In this document: positions 25,980 through 34,084 of the stretch, piece by piece
Position numbering within the stretch: the stretch's first letter is position 1
How the letters are laid out: each line of letters starts with the position of its first letter
Source: Azoarcus sp.
GTDB taxonomy: Bacteria > Pseudomonadota > Gammaproteobacteria > Burkholderiales > Rhodocyclaceae
Assembly (NCBI GenBank): GCA_020725025.1
Contig: DYFV01000050.1
Location: forward strand, 1 to 38,897
Length of the DNA: 38,897 bases
Direction: 5' to 3'
Made by a program: the position numbers and the translations under genes
Notes under the pieces: model-generated
Told to the model about the DNA's origin: nothing
What the model saw: only the letters and a program-made list of their open reading frames with translations
The model's database searches: none

Positions 25980-28900
25980 CTACCGGACCGGCGCGTCTCG
26001 GATCATCGTCTCGGCCGCGTCCGCATCCAGCGGCCGGCCGAAGTGGTAGCCCTGGCCGTAGTCGACCCGCAGGGTCCGCAACTGCGCCAGCTGCGCGGCG
26101 TTCTCGACCCCTTCGGCGACGACGTTCATGTCCAGCGTACGAGCCAGGGTGACGATGGTCTGGACGATGTCCGCCGCCTTGGGATCGCTGTCCATGCGGC
26201 GCACGAAGGAGGCGTCGATCTTCAGGGTGTCCACCGGGAAGCGGTGCAGGTAGGAGAGGGACGAATAGCCCGTGCCGAAGTCGTCCATCAGGAGCTCGAT
26301 CCCCAGGGCGTGCAGGCTCTCGAGCACGGCGGTCGCCGCCTCGGCATGCTCCATGAGGACGGTCTCGGTCACCTCCAGCTTGAGGCTGCCTGCGGGGAGG
26401 CCGGTCTCTGCGAGAACCGCCTCGATCTGCCGGACCAGGTCCGGTTGGGCAAACTGGCGTCCGGCGAGATTGACGCTGATCTGCAGGTGATCCGGATAGC
26501 GCCGTTGCCATTCGTACATCTGCCGGCAGGCTTCGGTCAGCACCCAGCGGCCGATCGACACGATGAGGCCGGTCTCTTCGGTGAGCGGGATGAATTCGGC
26601 CGGCGGCACCAGGCTGCCGTCGGCGCGGCGCATCCGCACCAGCGCCTCGAATCCGGCCAGCCGGCCGGTGGAGAGGGCGACGACCGGCTGGTAGTACACG
26701 CGGAATTCCTCGCCGCGCGCCACCGCCCGGCGCAACTCGGTCTCCATCTCGAGCAGGGCCACCACGCGCTCGCGCATGTCGGCGGCGAGGACCTCCTGGC
26801 ACGCGCCGCCCCGGCGCACGGCATTGTGCGCCGCGGTCTCGGCATCGCGGAGGATGTCGGCGGGGTCGGCGTAGTCCGGCCGGCCGAAGGCGATGCCCAC
26901 GCTCGCCGAGGTGAACAGCGCCTGTCCGCCGACCTCGAAGCCGGCCGCCAGCTCGTTCTGGAGCCGCTCCGCGAAGCTCGTTGCGTCGGCGAGCTCGCCG
27001 GTCCCGTCGAGCAGGACGGCGAAGTTCTCGCCGCCGAGGCGGGCGGCGGTGTCGCCGGGGCGCAGTCCGGATCCGAGGCGGCGGGCGACCGCGACCAGGA
27101 GCTCGTCGCCGGCCGCCGCGCCGAGGCTGTCGCTGATCAGCCGGAAGCGGTCGAGGGTGAGGTACACCAGGGCGAATCCGTGCTCGCCGCCGAGCCGGTG
27201 CCGATCGAGGGCGTCGCCCAGGCGCGTCAGCAGCAGCGCGCGGTTGGGCAGGCCGGTGAGGCCGTCGCGCAGCAGTTCTTCCTCGACCACCGAGCCGAGC
27301 ATCACCCGCGCGGATGCGGCGCCGATGATGCCGGCGAGCTGGGCTTCGCAGTAGCGCGCCAGGTCGGCGTCGACCTCGCGGGGCCAATCGAGGCCGCGTC
27401 GCCGCGCATACGCCGCAAGGGCCTGTCGGGCATTCTCGGCACCGAGGAAGCGCCGCATGAGGGCATGGAGATCGGGCAGCGAGCCGCGCGCGCCCCAGGC
27501 GCGTTCGGCGCTGCGATCGTGCCTCGATGCTTCGACGAACAGGGCCGCCTGGGTCTGTTCGACGCTGCCCTGGCTGCTCGTGACCGACACCGCCACGTAG
27601 GCCCCGATATTGGCGAACATGCTCCATAGAACCGCATGGCTCATCTCGTCGAGGCCGTCCAGGCCGAACAGGGCGAGCGGGCGCAGCAGCGCCACGCCGA
27701 AGGGCCCCTGCTCGAGCAGCGTCGCCGGCAGGAGTTCCGCGCGGGCGAAGGCCGGTACCACCAGGGTGTAGCCCCAGACCAGAAAGCCGGCGCCCAGCCC
27801 GGCCAGGGCTCCGGCCCTGGTGCCGCCCTTCCAGTACAGGCCGCCGAGCAGGGCGGGTCCGAACTGCGCGACCGCGGCGAGGGATATCAGCCCGATCGAG
27901 GCCAGCGCGTAGGCTTCGCCCGCCAGCCGGTAATAGACGTAGCCGAGGAGGAGGCCGACGACGATGGTGGCGCGGCGGATGGCGAGCAGCAGCCCCGACA
28001 GGTCGGCGCGCTCGGTCAGCCGGAGCGCCCTGATGCGCAGCAGGACGGGCATCACCAGGTCGTTGCAGACCATGGTCGCCAGGGCGATGGTCTCCACGAT
28101 CACCATGCCGGTCGCGGCGGCGAAGCCGCCGAGGAAGACGAGCAGGGCGAGCGCCGGCTGCTCGCCGGCCATCGGCAGCCTGAGAACGAAGGTATCCGGG
28201 CTCACCGCGCTGTCGACACCGAACCTCAGCAGGCCGCCGAAGGCGACGGGCAGGACGAAGAGGTCGAACACGAAGAGGTAGAGCGGAAACAGCCAGATCG
28301 CCCTCTTGAGGTGCGCCTCGTCGACGTTCTCGATCACCGCCACCTGGAATTGCCGTGGCAGGAACATGATCGCGAGCATGGCGATGAAGGCGACCGAGAA
28401 GAGCGAGCCCCAGCTGTTGTAGTCCGCGCCCTCGCCTCCGCCGACGGTGAAGAGCGCGGCCAGCTGCGGCACCTGGGCCGCCCGGGTGAAGATGTCGCCG
28501 GGGCCGTCGTACATGCCCCAGGTGACGAAGGCGCCGACGGCGACGAAGGCGAGCAGCTTCACCACCGAGTCGAAGGCGATGGCCGCGACCATGCCTTCGT
28601 GCCGCTCGGCCAGATCGAGCTTGCGTGTGCCGAACACCACCGTGAATGCAGCCAGCAGCACGGTCACGTAGAACGCGCTGTCGCCCCATATGCTTTCGGG
28701 CTGCGCCGGGATCGCCAGGACGTCGGGGTAGCCGCGCAGGACGTCGAAGCTCATGGAGATCGCCTTGAGCTGCAAGGAGATGTAAGGCGTGACGCCGACC
28801 GCCGCGATCACCGTCACCAGTCCCGCCAGCAGTGCGCTCTTGCCGTAGCGCGCGGAGATGAAGTCGGCCAGCGAGGTGAGGCGGTTGTCCTTGGCGATGC

Positions 28901-29171
28901 GGATCATCTTTCGCAGCACCATCCACCACAGGGCCGCCATCACGGCCGGCCCGACGTTCGCCGGCAGGAAGCCGATGCCGGAGGTGGCGGCGAGTCCGAC
29001 GTCGCCGTAGAAACCCCAAGCGGTCATGAAGACGCAGAGGGAAAGCGCATAGACGTAGGGGTTGGCGATCAGGCTGCGCCCGGCGTCGGCGGCGCGCTCG
29101 CCCAGCCAGGCGATGACGAAGAGCAGCCCGAGATAGCCCGCGGCCACGGCCGCGATGATCCATGCCGACAC
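25980..29171 (-). CDS. SLC5-like transporter fused to STAC, degenerate GGDEF and EAL domains
   Basis: A 1063-residue membrane signalling protein. Residues about 1-540 are an Na+/solute symporter (SLC5/PutP-type) module with about 13 hydrophobic segments. Residues about 564-627 look like a STAC domain (SLPDLHALMRRFLGAENARQ, ending IIGAASARVML). A GGDEF domain runs from about 635 (DGLTGLPNR) to 800; its signature is GGENF (around 714), not GGDEF, while the upstream I-site RPGD is intact. An EAL domain follows to the end with FEALVRM (around 840), DDFGTGYSS, LKIDASFV and EGVE all present. Predicted activity is therefore c-di-GMP hydrolysis controlled by solute binding and/or c-di-GMP at the I-site (inference). 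Start is GTG 29171 with GGAGG seven bases upstream. The symporter-STAC half is like CbrA/CrbS sensor kinases, with the kinase replaced by c-di-GMP domains. Confidence 0.92.
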   Translation of the reverse strand: MSAWIIAAVAAGYLGLLFVIAWLGERAADAGRSLIANPYVYALSLCVFMTAWGFYGDVGLAATSGIGFLPANVGPAVMAALWWMVLRKMIRIAKDNRLTSLADFISARYGKSALLAGLVTVIAAVGVTPYISLQLKAISMSFDVLRGYPDVLAIPAQPESIWGDSAFYVTVLLAAFTVVFGTRKLDLAERHEGMVAAIAFDSVVKLLAFVAVGAFVTWGMYDGPGDIFTRAAQVPQLAALFTVGGGEGADYNSWGSLFSVAFIAMLAIMFLPRQFQVAVIENVDEAHLKRAIWLFPLYLFVFDLFVLPVAFGGLLRFGVDSAVSPDTFVLRLPMAGEQPALALLVFLGGFAAATGMVIVETIALATMVCNDLVMPVLLRIRALRLTERADLSGLLLAIRRATIVVGLLLGYVYYRLAGEAYALASIGLISLAAVAQFGPALLGGLYWKGGTRAGALAGLGAGFLVWGYTLVVPAFARAELLPATLLEQGPFGVALLRPLALFGLDGLDEMSHAVLWSMFANIGAYVAVSVTSSQGSVEQTQAALFVEASRHDRSAERAWGARGSLPDLHALMRRFLGAENARQALAAYARRRGLDWPREVDADLARYCEAQLAGIIGAASARVMLGSVVEEELLRDGLTGLPNRALLLTRLGDALDRHRLGGEHGFALVYLTLDRFRLISDSLGAAAGDELLVAVARRLGSGLRPGDTAARLGGENFAVLLDGTGELADATSFAERLQNELAAGFEVGGQALFTSASVGIAFGRPDYADPADILRDAETAAHNAVRRGGACQEVLAADMRERVVALLEMETELRRAVARGEEFRVYYQPVVALSTGRLAGFEALVRMRRADGSLVPPAEFIPLTEETGLIVSIGRWVLTEACRQMYEWQRRYPDHLQISVNLAGRQFAQPDLVRQIEAVLAETGLPAGSLKLEVTETVLMEHAEAATAVLESLHALGIELLMDDFGTGYSSLSYLHRFPVDTLKIDASFVRRMDSDPKAADIVQTIVTLARTLDMNVVAEGVENAAQLAQLRTLRVDYGQGYHFGRPLDADAAETMIRDAPVR

Positions 29172-29220
29172 GATGCAGCCTCCGAGCGGCGGCCGAGCGG
29201 AACCGCGCTCGCGCCTCGCC

Positions 29221-29415
29221 CTACGTCCGCTCGATCACCAGCACCAGGAGCACGATCAGCAGCGCCCACGCCACGTAGGCGTACACGTAGAGAATCGGCA
29301 CACCACCGATCAGCGCCGGGTGGTTGAACAGGGCAAGCAATGGATAGTTGAACAGCAGCGTGCCCAGAACGAACAGCGCCGCCAGGCGATGCGTCTTGAT
29401 GTTGGGCCTGTTCAT
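29221..29415 (-). CDS. Small two-helix membrane protein upstream of the SLC5-STAC protein (CbrX-like)
   Basis: A 64-residue protein with two hydrophobic helices (LAALFVLGTLLFNYPLLALF and ILYVYAYVAWALLIVLLVLVI) and a short basic N-terminus. ATG 29415 has GAGGA close upstream. It precedes the transporter-signalling gene by 49 bases in the same direction. Small proteins of this size and pattern accompany SLC5-type sensors (for example cbrX before cbrA in Pseudomonas, as I recall), so it is probably a subunit or assembly partner. The NYPLL and GGVPILYVY segments are the likely conserved core. Confidence 0.85.
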   Translation of the reverse strand: MNRPNIKTHRLAALFVLGTLLFNYPLLALFNHPALIGGVPILYVYAYVAWALLIVLLVLVIERT

Positions 29416-29554
29416 GGCTTCCTCGCCCGGTGGTTTTTCGATAACCGCCTTCTTCGCTTCCCGCGCTACAAGGATAGGAAGCGCGTTCGGGCATTGCCAC
29501 GGCCATCGGAGGCACGGCGAGGCTGCAGGCATCGCCGCGGTCTCGGGGGGCGGT

Positions 29555-31534
29555 TCAGAGCCGGAACCGCCCCACCATGCCCTGCAGCTCGTTGCTCAGT
29601 TGCGCCAGCTCGACGCTCGAGGCCGCGGTGCCTTCCATGGCCGCGGACGATTGGTCCGCGCTGCCGCGGATGCTGTCCACGCTGCGGTTGATCTCGGCCG
29701 CCACCGAGCTTTGCTGCTCGGCCGCGGCGGCGATCTGCTGGTTCATGCGGTGGATCACCGACACCGCCTCGGCGATGCTGTGGAGCGCGCTTTCGGTCTG
29801 GCGGGCATCGCCCACGCTGGTCTCCACCAACTCGCTGCTGGTAGCGATCTGCTGCACCGAGTCCTGCGCGCTGCGCAGCAGGGCGAGGACCAGGCCTTCG
29901 ATCTCGGCGGTGGATTGCTGGGTGCGCTGCGCCAGCAGGCGCACCTCGTCGGCGACCACGGCGAAGCCGCGGCCCTGCTCGCCGGCACGGGCGGCCTCGA
30001 TGGCGGCGTTCAGCGCGAGCAGGTTGGTCTGCTCGGCGAGGCTCTTGATCACGTCGAGCACGGTGCCGATGTTCTGCACTTCGCGATGGAGGCTGCGCAT
30101 GCTCTCGCTGGCCGCGCCGGCCGCCGCCGCCAGTTGCTCGATGCGCGCCATGGTGCCCGTTACCACCTGGCGGCCGCTCTGCACCCTGGCGTCGGCGGAT
30201 TCGGCCGCCGCGGCGGCGTCTTCGGCGCTGCGCGCGACTTCCTGGACGGTGAGCGCCATCTCGTTCATCGCCGTGGCCACCTGCCCGGTCTCCAGCTTCT
30301 GGCTGCTCACCTCGGCATTGGTGCGCTCGGCCGCCGCCGACAGGGTCTGGGCGGAGGCCGCGATCCTGCCGACGCCGGCCTGCAGGCCGCCGACGATGTC
30401 GCCCAGGGCCGCGGACATCCGCGCCATGGCGCGCATCAGCTGGCCGACCTCGTCGCTTCCGTGCACTTCGATCTTCGCCGTCAGATCGCCGTCGGCGATG
30501 CGGTCGGCGACGGCGATCACGCTTCTGAGGGGGCGCACCACCGCCCGCGTGATGAGCACCGAGGCCGCCAGTCCCGCCAGCAGGGCGGCGAGCGAGGAGG
30601 CGAGGATCGAACGGGTGCTGGCGCCGAGCTCGTGGCGCATCGCCGCGTCCTGCTCGGCATAGGCCCGGTCCACCTGCCGTACCACCTGCCCGGCGCGCTC
30701 GACCATCTGCGCGTGGACCTTGCGCTCTTGCGCCAGGAGGTCGGTGTATTCGGCCAGGCGGTCGTCGAAGGCGGTGATGTGCGAGGCGGCCTCCGCGAGC
30801 ACGCCGCGATAGGCCGCATCGCCGTCGGCGGCGTCCATGAGCTGCCTGATCCGCCCGAGCGCTTCGTCCGTCTGTGCGATCTTCGCCCCGCCGATCGTTT
30901 CCTCGGCGTCGGCCTTGCGGCTCCGCTCCAGGCGGATATGGGCTTCGTTCATCGCCTGCAGGACGAGGCGCGCGGCCTCGCCGAGCTGCCCCGCCTGCTC
31001 GACGAGCGACGCGCCGTTGTGTCCCTGGGAGGTCTTCAGCGCCGCGAGGCCATCGTCGACGAAGACGGAGTGGACCAGGTCGAGGTTGCCGGTCACGTTC
31101 TGCACCGACCAGGCCGCCGTTTCCAGGGCCTGCTCCTTGCGCTGGGTGAGGTCGACGAATTCGTCGAAGGACGCGCGATAGGCATTGACCGCCGCCTCTA
31201 CCTCTTCCATCGCCGACGCGGTGGTGGACGCCTGCGTCTTCAGGGCGGCGGTCAGGCCCAGGATCGAATCGATGCCGGCACGCAGCGCCTCCGCCTCCGC
31301 CGGGTCGCCGGTCAGCGCGAACGCCTGCTCGTGGAGGCGCACGCGCAGCACCGTTCCATCGATCTCCGACATCTGCTCGAGGTGGTCGAAGCGCCCCTCG
31401 ATGGTCTGCAGCGTGTTCACCCCGATGGCCGCCACCACGCCGGTGAGCAGCAGGACCAGGCCGAAGCCGAATCCCAGCTTCCGCGCCATGGTCGAATCGG
31501 CAAAACGAGACTGCAAGCTTGAAAACGTACGCAC
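29555..31534 (-). CDS. Methyl-accepting chemotaxis protein
   Basis: A transmembrane chemoreceptor, 659 residues from GTG 31534 (GGGAGG upstream); ATG 31490 is an alternative start. TM1 is about residues 20-40 and TM2 about 303-330. The roughly 260-residue periplasmic part between them is all helical in character, a size fitting a helical bimodular (HBM)-type sensor more than a simple four-helix bundle. HAMP follows (about 330-382), then the cytoplasmic signalling hairpin with the highly conserved tip [20 protein letters not shown] (around 500). It lacks a C-terminal CheR/CheB tethering pentapeptide (ends VGRFRL). The ligand is unknown; its location between betaine genes suggests a quaternary amine or a related nutrient (inference). 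It is divergent from the V4R-like gene at 31896. Confidence 0.95.
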   Translation of the reverse strand: MRTFSSLQSRFADSTMARKLGFGFGLVLLLTGVVAAIGVNTLQTIEGRFDHLEQMSEIDGTVLRVRLHEQAFALTGDPAEAEALRAGIDSILGLTAALKTQASTTASAMEEVEAAVNAYRASFDEFVDLTQRKEQALETAAWSVQNVTGNLDLVHSVFVDDGLAALKTSQGHNGASLVEQAGQLGEAARLVLQAMNEAHIRLERSRKADAEETIGGAKIAQTDEALGRIRQLMDAADGDAAYRGVLAEAASHITAFDDRLAEYTDLLAQERKVHAQMVERAGQVVRQVDRAYAEQDAAMRHELGASTRSILASSLAALLAGLAASVLITRAVVRPLRSVIAVADRIADGDLTAKIEVHGSDEVGQLMRAMARMSAALGDIVGGLQAGVGRIAASAQTLSAAAERTNAEVSSQKLETGQVATAMNEMALTVQEVARSAEDAAAAAESADARVQSGRQVVTGTMARIEQLAAAAGAASESMRSLHREVQNIGTVLDVIKSLAEQTNLLALNAAIEAARAGEQGRGFAVVADEVRLLAQRTQQSTAEIEGLVLALLRSAQDSVQQIATSSELVETSVGDARQTESALHSIAEAVSVIHRMNQQIAAAAEQQSSVAAEINRSVDSIRGSADQSSAAMEGTAASSVELAQLSNELQGMVGRFRL

Positions 31535-31895
31535 CGCGCCTCCCGCTCCTGTGATGAATGCTCTCCCGCGCCGGTTGCCGTGGGTATGACGGCTGAGCAG
31601 GCGCGACCTCGCATCGGAGTGTAGGGCGGAGGCGCGGTGCGGACCTGCCGTAGTCCGACGCGAATCTGCCCCGTGCCGCCGGTCGCAGGCGCCCTCCCGG
31701 CGGCCGCCGCCCGCCATGTCGCGCCGTGGCCGCTCGAGGTCGCATTTGGCAAAGACCCCGTCTTGTGGGGTCTATCGTGCCGCCCGCCGTCGGCCGACAA
31801 TGCGGCTCCATGGAAGGCGATCGGCAGCCGACCGGCTGCGGGCGTTCCGTGGCGCGAGCGGCGCGTGAGACGGCGGCTGCGACTGGAGAGAACGG
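31535..31895. other. Divergent intergenic region, MCP / V4R-like gene
   Basis: About 360 bases with no gene; in-frame extensions of the MCP into it are basic, Arg-rich and without family resemblance. It holds the direct-repeat operator at 31717-31753 and the hairpin at 31753-31773, both nearer the V4R-like gene. No clear promoter for the MCP was recognised. Confidence 0.5.
31717..31778 (+). promoter_or_regulatory. Promoter of the V4R-like gene with a strong 21-bp direct repeat
   Basis: TGTCGC (31717-31722) and GGTCGC (31738-31743) lie exactly 21 bp apart, and the second is followed by N8 and AA (31752-31753). A possible -10 (TATCGT) begins at 31773. A 7-bp inverted repeat, AGACCCC/GGGGTCT (31753-31773), lies between the operator and the -10 and could be a second operator or an RNA hairpin. 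The 14 bases GAGGTCGCATTTGG are identical to those upstream of the regulator (from 3714). Confidence 0.55.
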
Positions 31896-32444
31896 ATGAA
31901 TCCCGAAGTGCCTATCGAAGGGGACGACTACTCCGGCCCGGGGAGTACCGACGGCCAGCCCATACGTTACGTTCCCCGTCGTTTCCCGGCAAACGACCAC
32001 GCCGCGATCGAGGCCTCCCTGGGCCGCGGGAAATACGCCGAGATCCTCTACGAAGCCGGCTACAAGTCGGCCCGCCACTGGTGCGACAAGAAGGCCAGGA
32101 CCCACGGTCTCACCCGCATGGCGGTGTTCGAGCACTACCTCGAGCGCCTGTCCCGGGGCGGCTGGGGCCGCTTCAGCTTCATCCAGGCGGATGAAGCGGG
32201 TGGCTGCGCCGACATCCGTCTCGACTATTCCGACTTCATCCTCGCCCAGGGCGAGATCTGCGCCGCGAAGACGTGCTACATCTTCGCCGGCTGGTTCGCC
32301 GGGGCCATGGACTGGGTGGGCGAGCAAACGCGCGACAAGGGCGGTACGCCCCTCCGGACGCTCTGCTGCGAGGCCCGGTGCGGCGCCGAAGGGTACGACC
32401 ACTGCGTCTTCGCCGTGCGACCCAAGGCGATGTCGGCCGTCTGA
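31896..32444 (+). CDS. Second V4R-like (DUF5943-type) protein, with Cys motif
   Basis: A 182-residue paralog of the gene at 6517. Shared core segments include YAEILY-AGYKSA-HWC, AVFEHYLERLSRGGWGRFS and FAGWFAGAMDW. Unlike the operon copy, it keeps the C-terminal pattern E-x2-C-x4-G-x3-C-x-F (EARCGAEGYDHCVF), typical of V4R domains that bind small molecules or metal. Two further Cys precede it (LCCE). ATG 31896 has GGAGAG upstream. It has its own promoter with a strong regulon-type operator and precedes gbcA by 375 bases. Function unknown; a ligand-binding partner or chaperone for the Rieske oxygenase or for betaine sensing is possible (inference). Confidence 0.8.
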   Translation: MNPEVPIEGDDYSGPGSTDGQPIRYVPRRFPANDHAAIEASLGRGKYAEILYEAGYKSARHWCDKKARTHGLTRMAVFEHYLERLSRGGWGRFSFIQADEAGGCADIRLDYSDFILAQGEICAAKTCYIFAGWFAGAMDWVGEQTRDKGGTPLRTLCCEARCGAEGYDHCVFAVRPKAMSAV

Positions 32445-32719
32445 GGACGCCATCGAGGCATCGGCACGCGCCGCCTCGATTTCCTCGCTCCGCTCACCCC
32501 CCCCACACAAGCCGACCATCCGCCATTGCATCGCATGCATCGCTCGCGCCGGGTTCGACACCGAACCGGGTGGGGCGAGCGGTGAGCGCTGCACCCCCTG
32601 ATAGCGCCCTTGCCTCGACGCCAGGTGCGCCGGGGTGACGACACCGTGTCCGGACACTTGCTGGCCGCCCCGACCCGACTTCATCCCTTGCCGATGCCTG
32701 CGCCATGGCGCTGCGCCCA
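32445..32719. other. Upstream part of the gap between the V4R-like gene and gbcA
   Basis: No gene or clear terminator seen. An open frame on the plus strand from 32610 is only the upstream extension of gbcA, and lacks both a ribosome-binding site and family resemblance. Confidence 0.5.
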
Positions 32720-32786
32720 TGTCGCAATTGAGGGGAGTTGCGTCGGCAATGTTCAAGTGGTGCGCAGCCAACTGCGCAAATATCTG
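32720..32786 (+). promoter_or_regulatory. gbcA promoter with 21-bp direct-repeat operator
   Basis: TGTCGC (32720-32725) and CGTCGG (32741-32746) are 21 bp apart; the second is followed by N8 and AA (32755-32756). AT-rich -10 candidates AAATAT (32778) or TATCTG (32781-32786) follow about 21-24 bases later, leaving a leader of about 30 bases to ATG 32820. The arrangement fits a dimeric AraC-type activator next to the polymerase site. Confidence 0.55.
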
Positions 32787-32819
32787 CTCGACGTCCTCGC
32801 AAGAACAACTGGAGACAGC

Positions 32820-34061
32820 ATGAAGATTTCCAACCAGGTGCGTGAGCTGATCGCCGGCCGCCGGCCCGGCTACAACCTCGACGCGCCGTTCTACACCGCC
32901 CCCGAGATCTATGATCTCGACATGGAGGCGATCTTCGGCCGGCACTGGATCTACGTCGGGGTCGAACCCGACATTCCCGAGCCGGGCGACTACTTCACCG
33001 TCAAGCTCGGCCGTGCCTCGGTGGTGGTGCTGCGCGACGACGACATGGCGGTGCGCGCTTTTCACAACGTCTGCCGCCATCGCGGCGCCCAGCTGTGCAA
33101 CGAGCACAAGGGCAGCGTCGGCAACCTGGTGTGCCCCTACCACCAATGGACCTACGACCTCAGCGGCCAGCTGATCCACACCCAGCACATGGGCGAGGGA
33201 TTCGATTGCAGCAACCATGGCCTCAAGCCGGTGCACGTAGGCAACATCGCCGGCCTGATCTTCATCTGCCTGGCGGACGAGCCGCCCGCCGACTTCGCCG
33301 AGATGAAGGCGGAGATGGAGCCCTACATCGCCCCCCACCGCGTGGCCGACTGCAAGGTGGTCTACCAGGACGACTACATCGAAGCCGGCAACTGGAAGCT
33401 GACGCTGGAGAACAACCGCGAGTGCTACCACTGCGTGAGCAATCACCCGGAGCTCACCCGCTCGCTCTACGAGTACGGCTTCGGCTACCAGCCGTCGCCC
33501 GCCAATGCCGAGGCGGTGCAGGAGTTCCGCGACCTCATCGAGCGCGAGCATGCCCGCTGGGAGGCGGCGGGTCTCAAGTCCGCCGAGATCGAGAAGCTCG
33601 ACAGCTGTGTGACCGGCTTCCGCACCCAGCGCCTGCCGCTGGACAAGGCCGGCGAGTCGCAGACCATGGATGCGCGGGCGGCGTGCCAGAAGCTTCTCGG
33701 CGACTTCACCGAACGCCGCCTCGGCGGGCTCTCGTTCTGGACCCAGCCGAACTCCTGGCATCACTTCATGAGCGACCACATCGTCACCTTCAGCGCGCTC
33801 CCGATCGACGCCGAGCACACCCTGGTGCGGACCAAGTGGCTGGTGCACAAGGACGCGGTGGAGGGGCGCGATTACGACCTGCAGAAGCTCACCGAGGTGT
33901 GGCTGGCCACCAACCGCCAGGACGGCGCGCTGGTGGAGATGTCGCAGCGCGGCGCGGCGAGCCCCGCCTACGAGCCGGGTCCGTATTCGCCCTATACGGA
34001 AGAGTTGGTGGAGAAGTTCGCCAACTGGTACATCGAGCGGCTGCGTGCAGCGCTCGGCTGA
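32820..34061 (+). CDS. gbcA: Glycine betaine monooxygenase, Rieske oxygenase subunit GbcA
   Basis: Oxygenase that removes one methyl group of glycine betaine as formaldehyde, giving dimethylglycine. It has 413 residues. The Rieske [2Fe-2S] ligands are Cys85/His87 (CRHRG) and Cys105/His108 (CPYHQW). The mononuclear iron site is ENNRECYHCVSNHPEL, with His204 and His209. The long insertion and the CYHC motif are typical of the GbcA/stachydrine-demethylase branch of Rieske oxygenases. ATG 32820 follows GGAGA. gbcB is 23 bases downstream, and its product supplies electrons. A proline-betaine demethylase is the main alternative, but the dimethylglycine and sarcosine genes nearby favour glycine betaine. 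Confidence 0.94.
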   Translation: MKISNQVRELIAGRRPGYNLDAPFYTAPEIYDLDMEAIFGRHWIYVGVEPDIPEPGDYFTVKLGRASVVVLRDDDMAVRAFHNVCRHRGAQLCNEHKGSVGNLVCPYHQWTYDLSGQLIHTQHMGEGFDCSNHGLKPVHVGNIAGLIFICLADEPPADFAEMKAEMEPYIAPHRVADCKVVYQDDYIEAGNWKLTLENNRECYHCVSNHPELTRSLYEYGFGYQPSPANAEAVQEFRDLIEREHARWEAAGLKSAEIEKLDSCVTGFRTQRLPLDKAGESQTMDARAACQKLLGDFTERRLGGLSFWTQPNSWHHFMSDHIVTFSALPIDAEHTLVRTKWLVHKDAVEGRDYDLQKLTEVWLATNRQDGALVEMSQRGAASPAYEPGPYSPYTEELVEKFANWYIERLRAALG

Positions 34062-34084
34062 GGAGCTTGCCCGAGGATGAGGAA

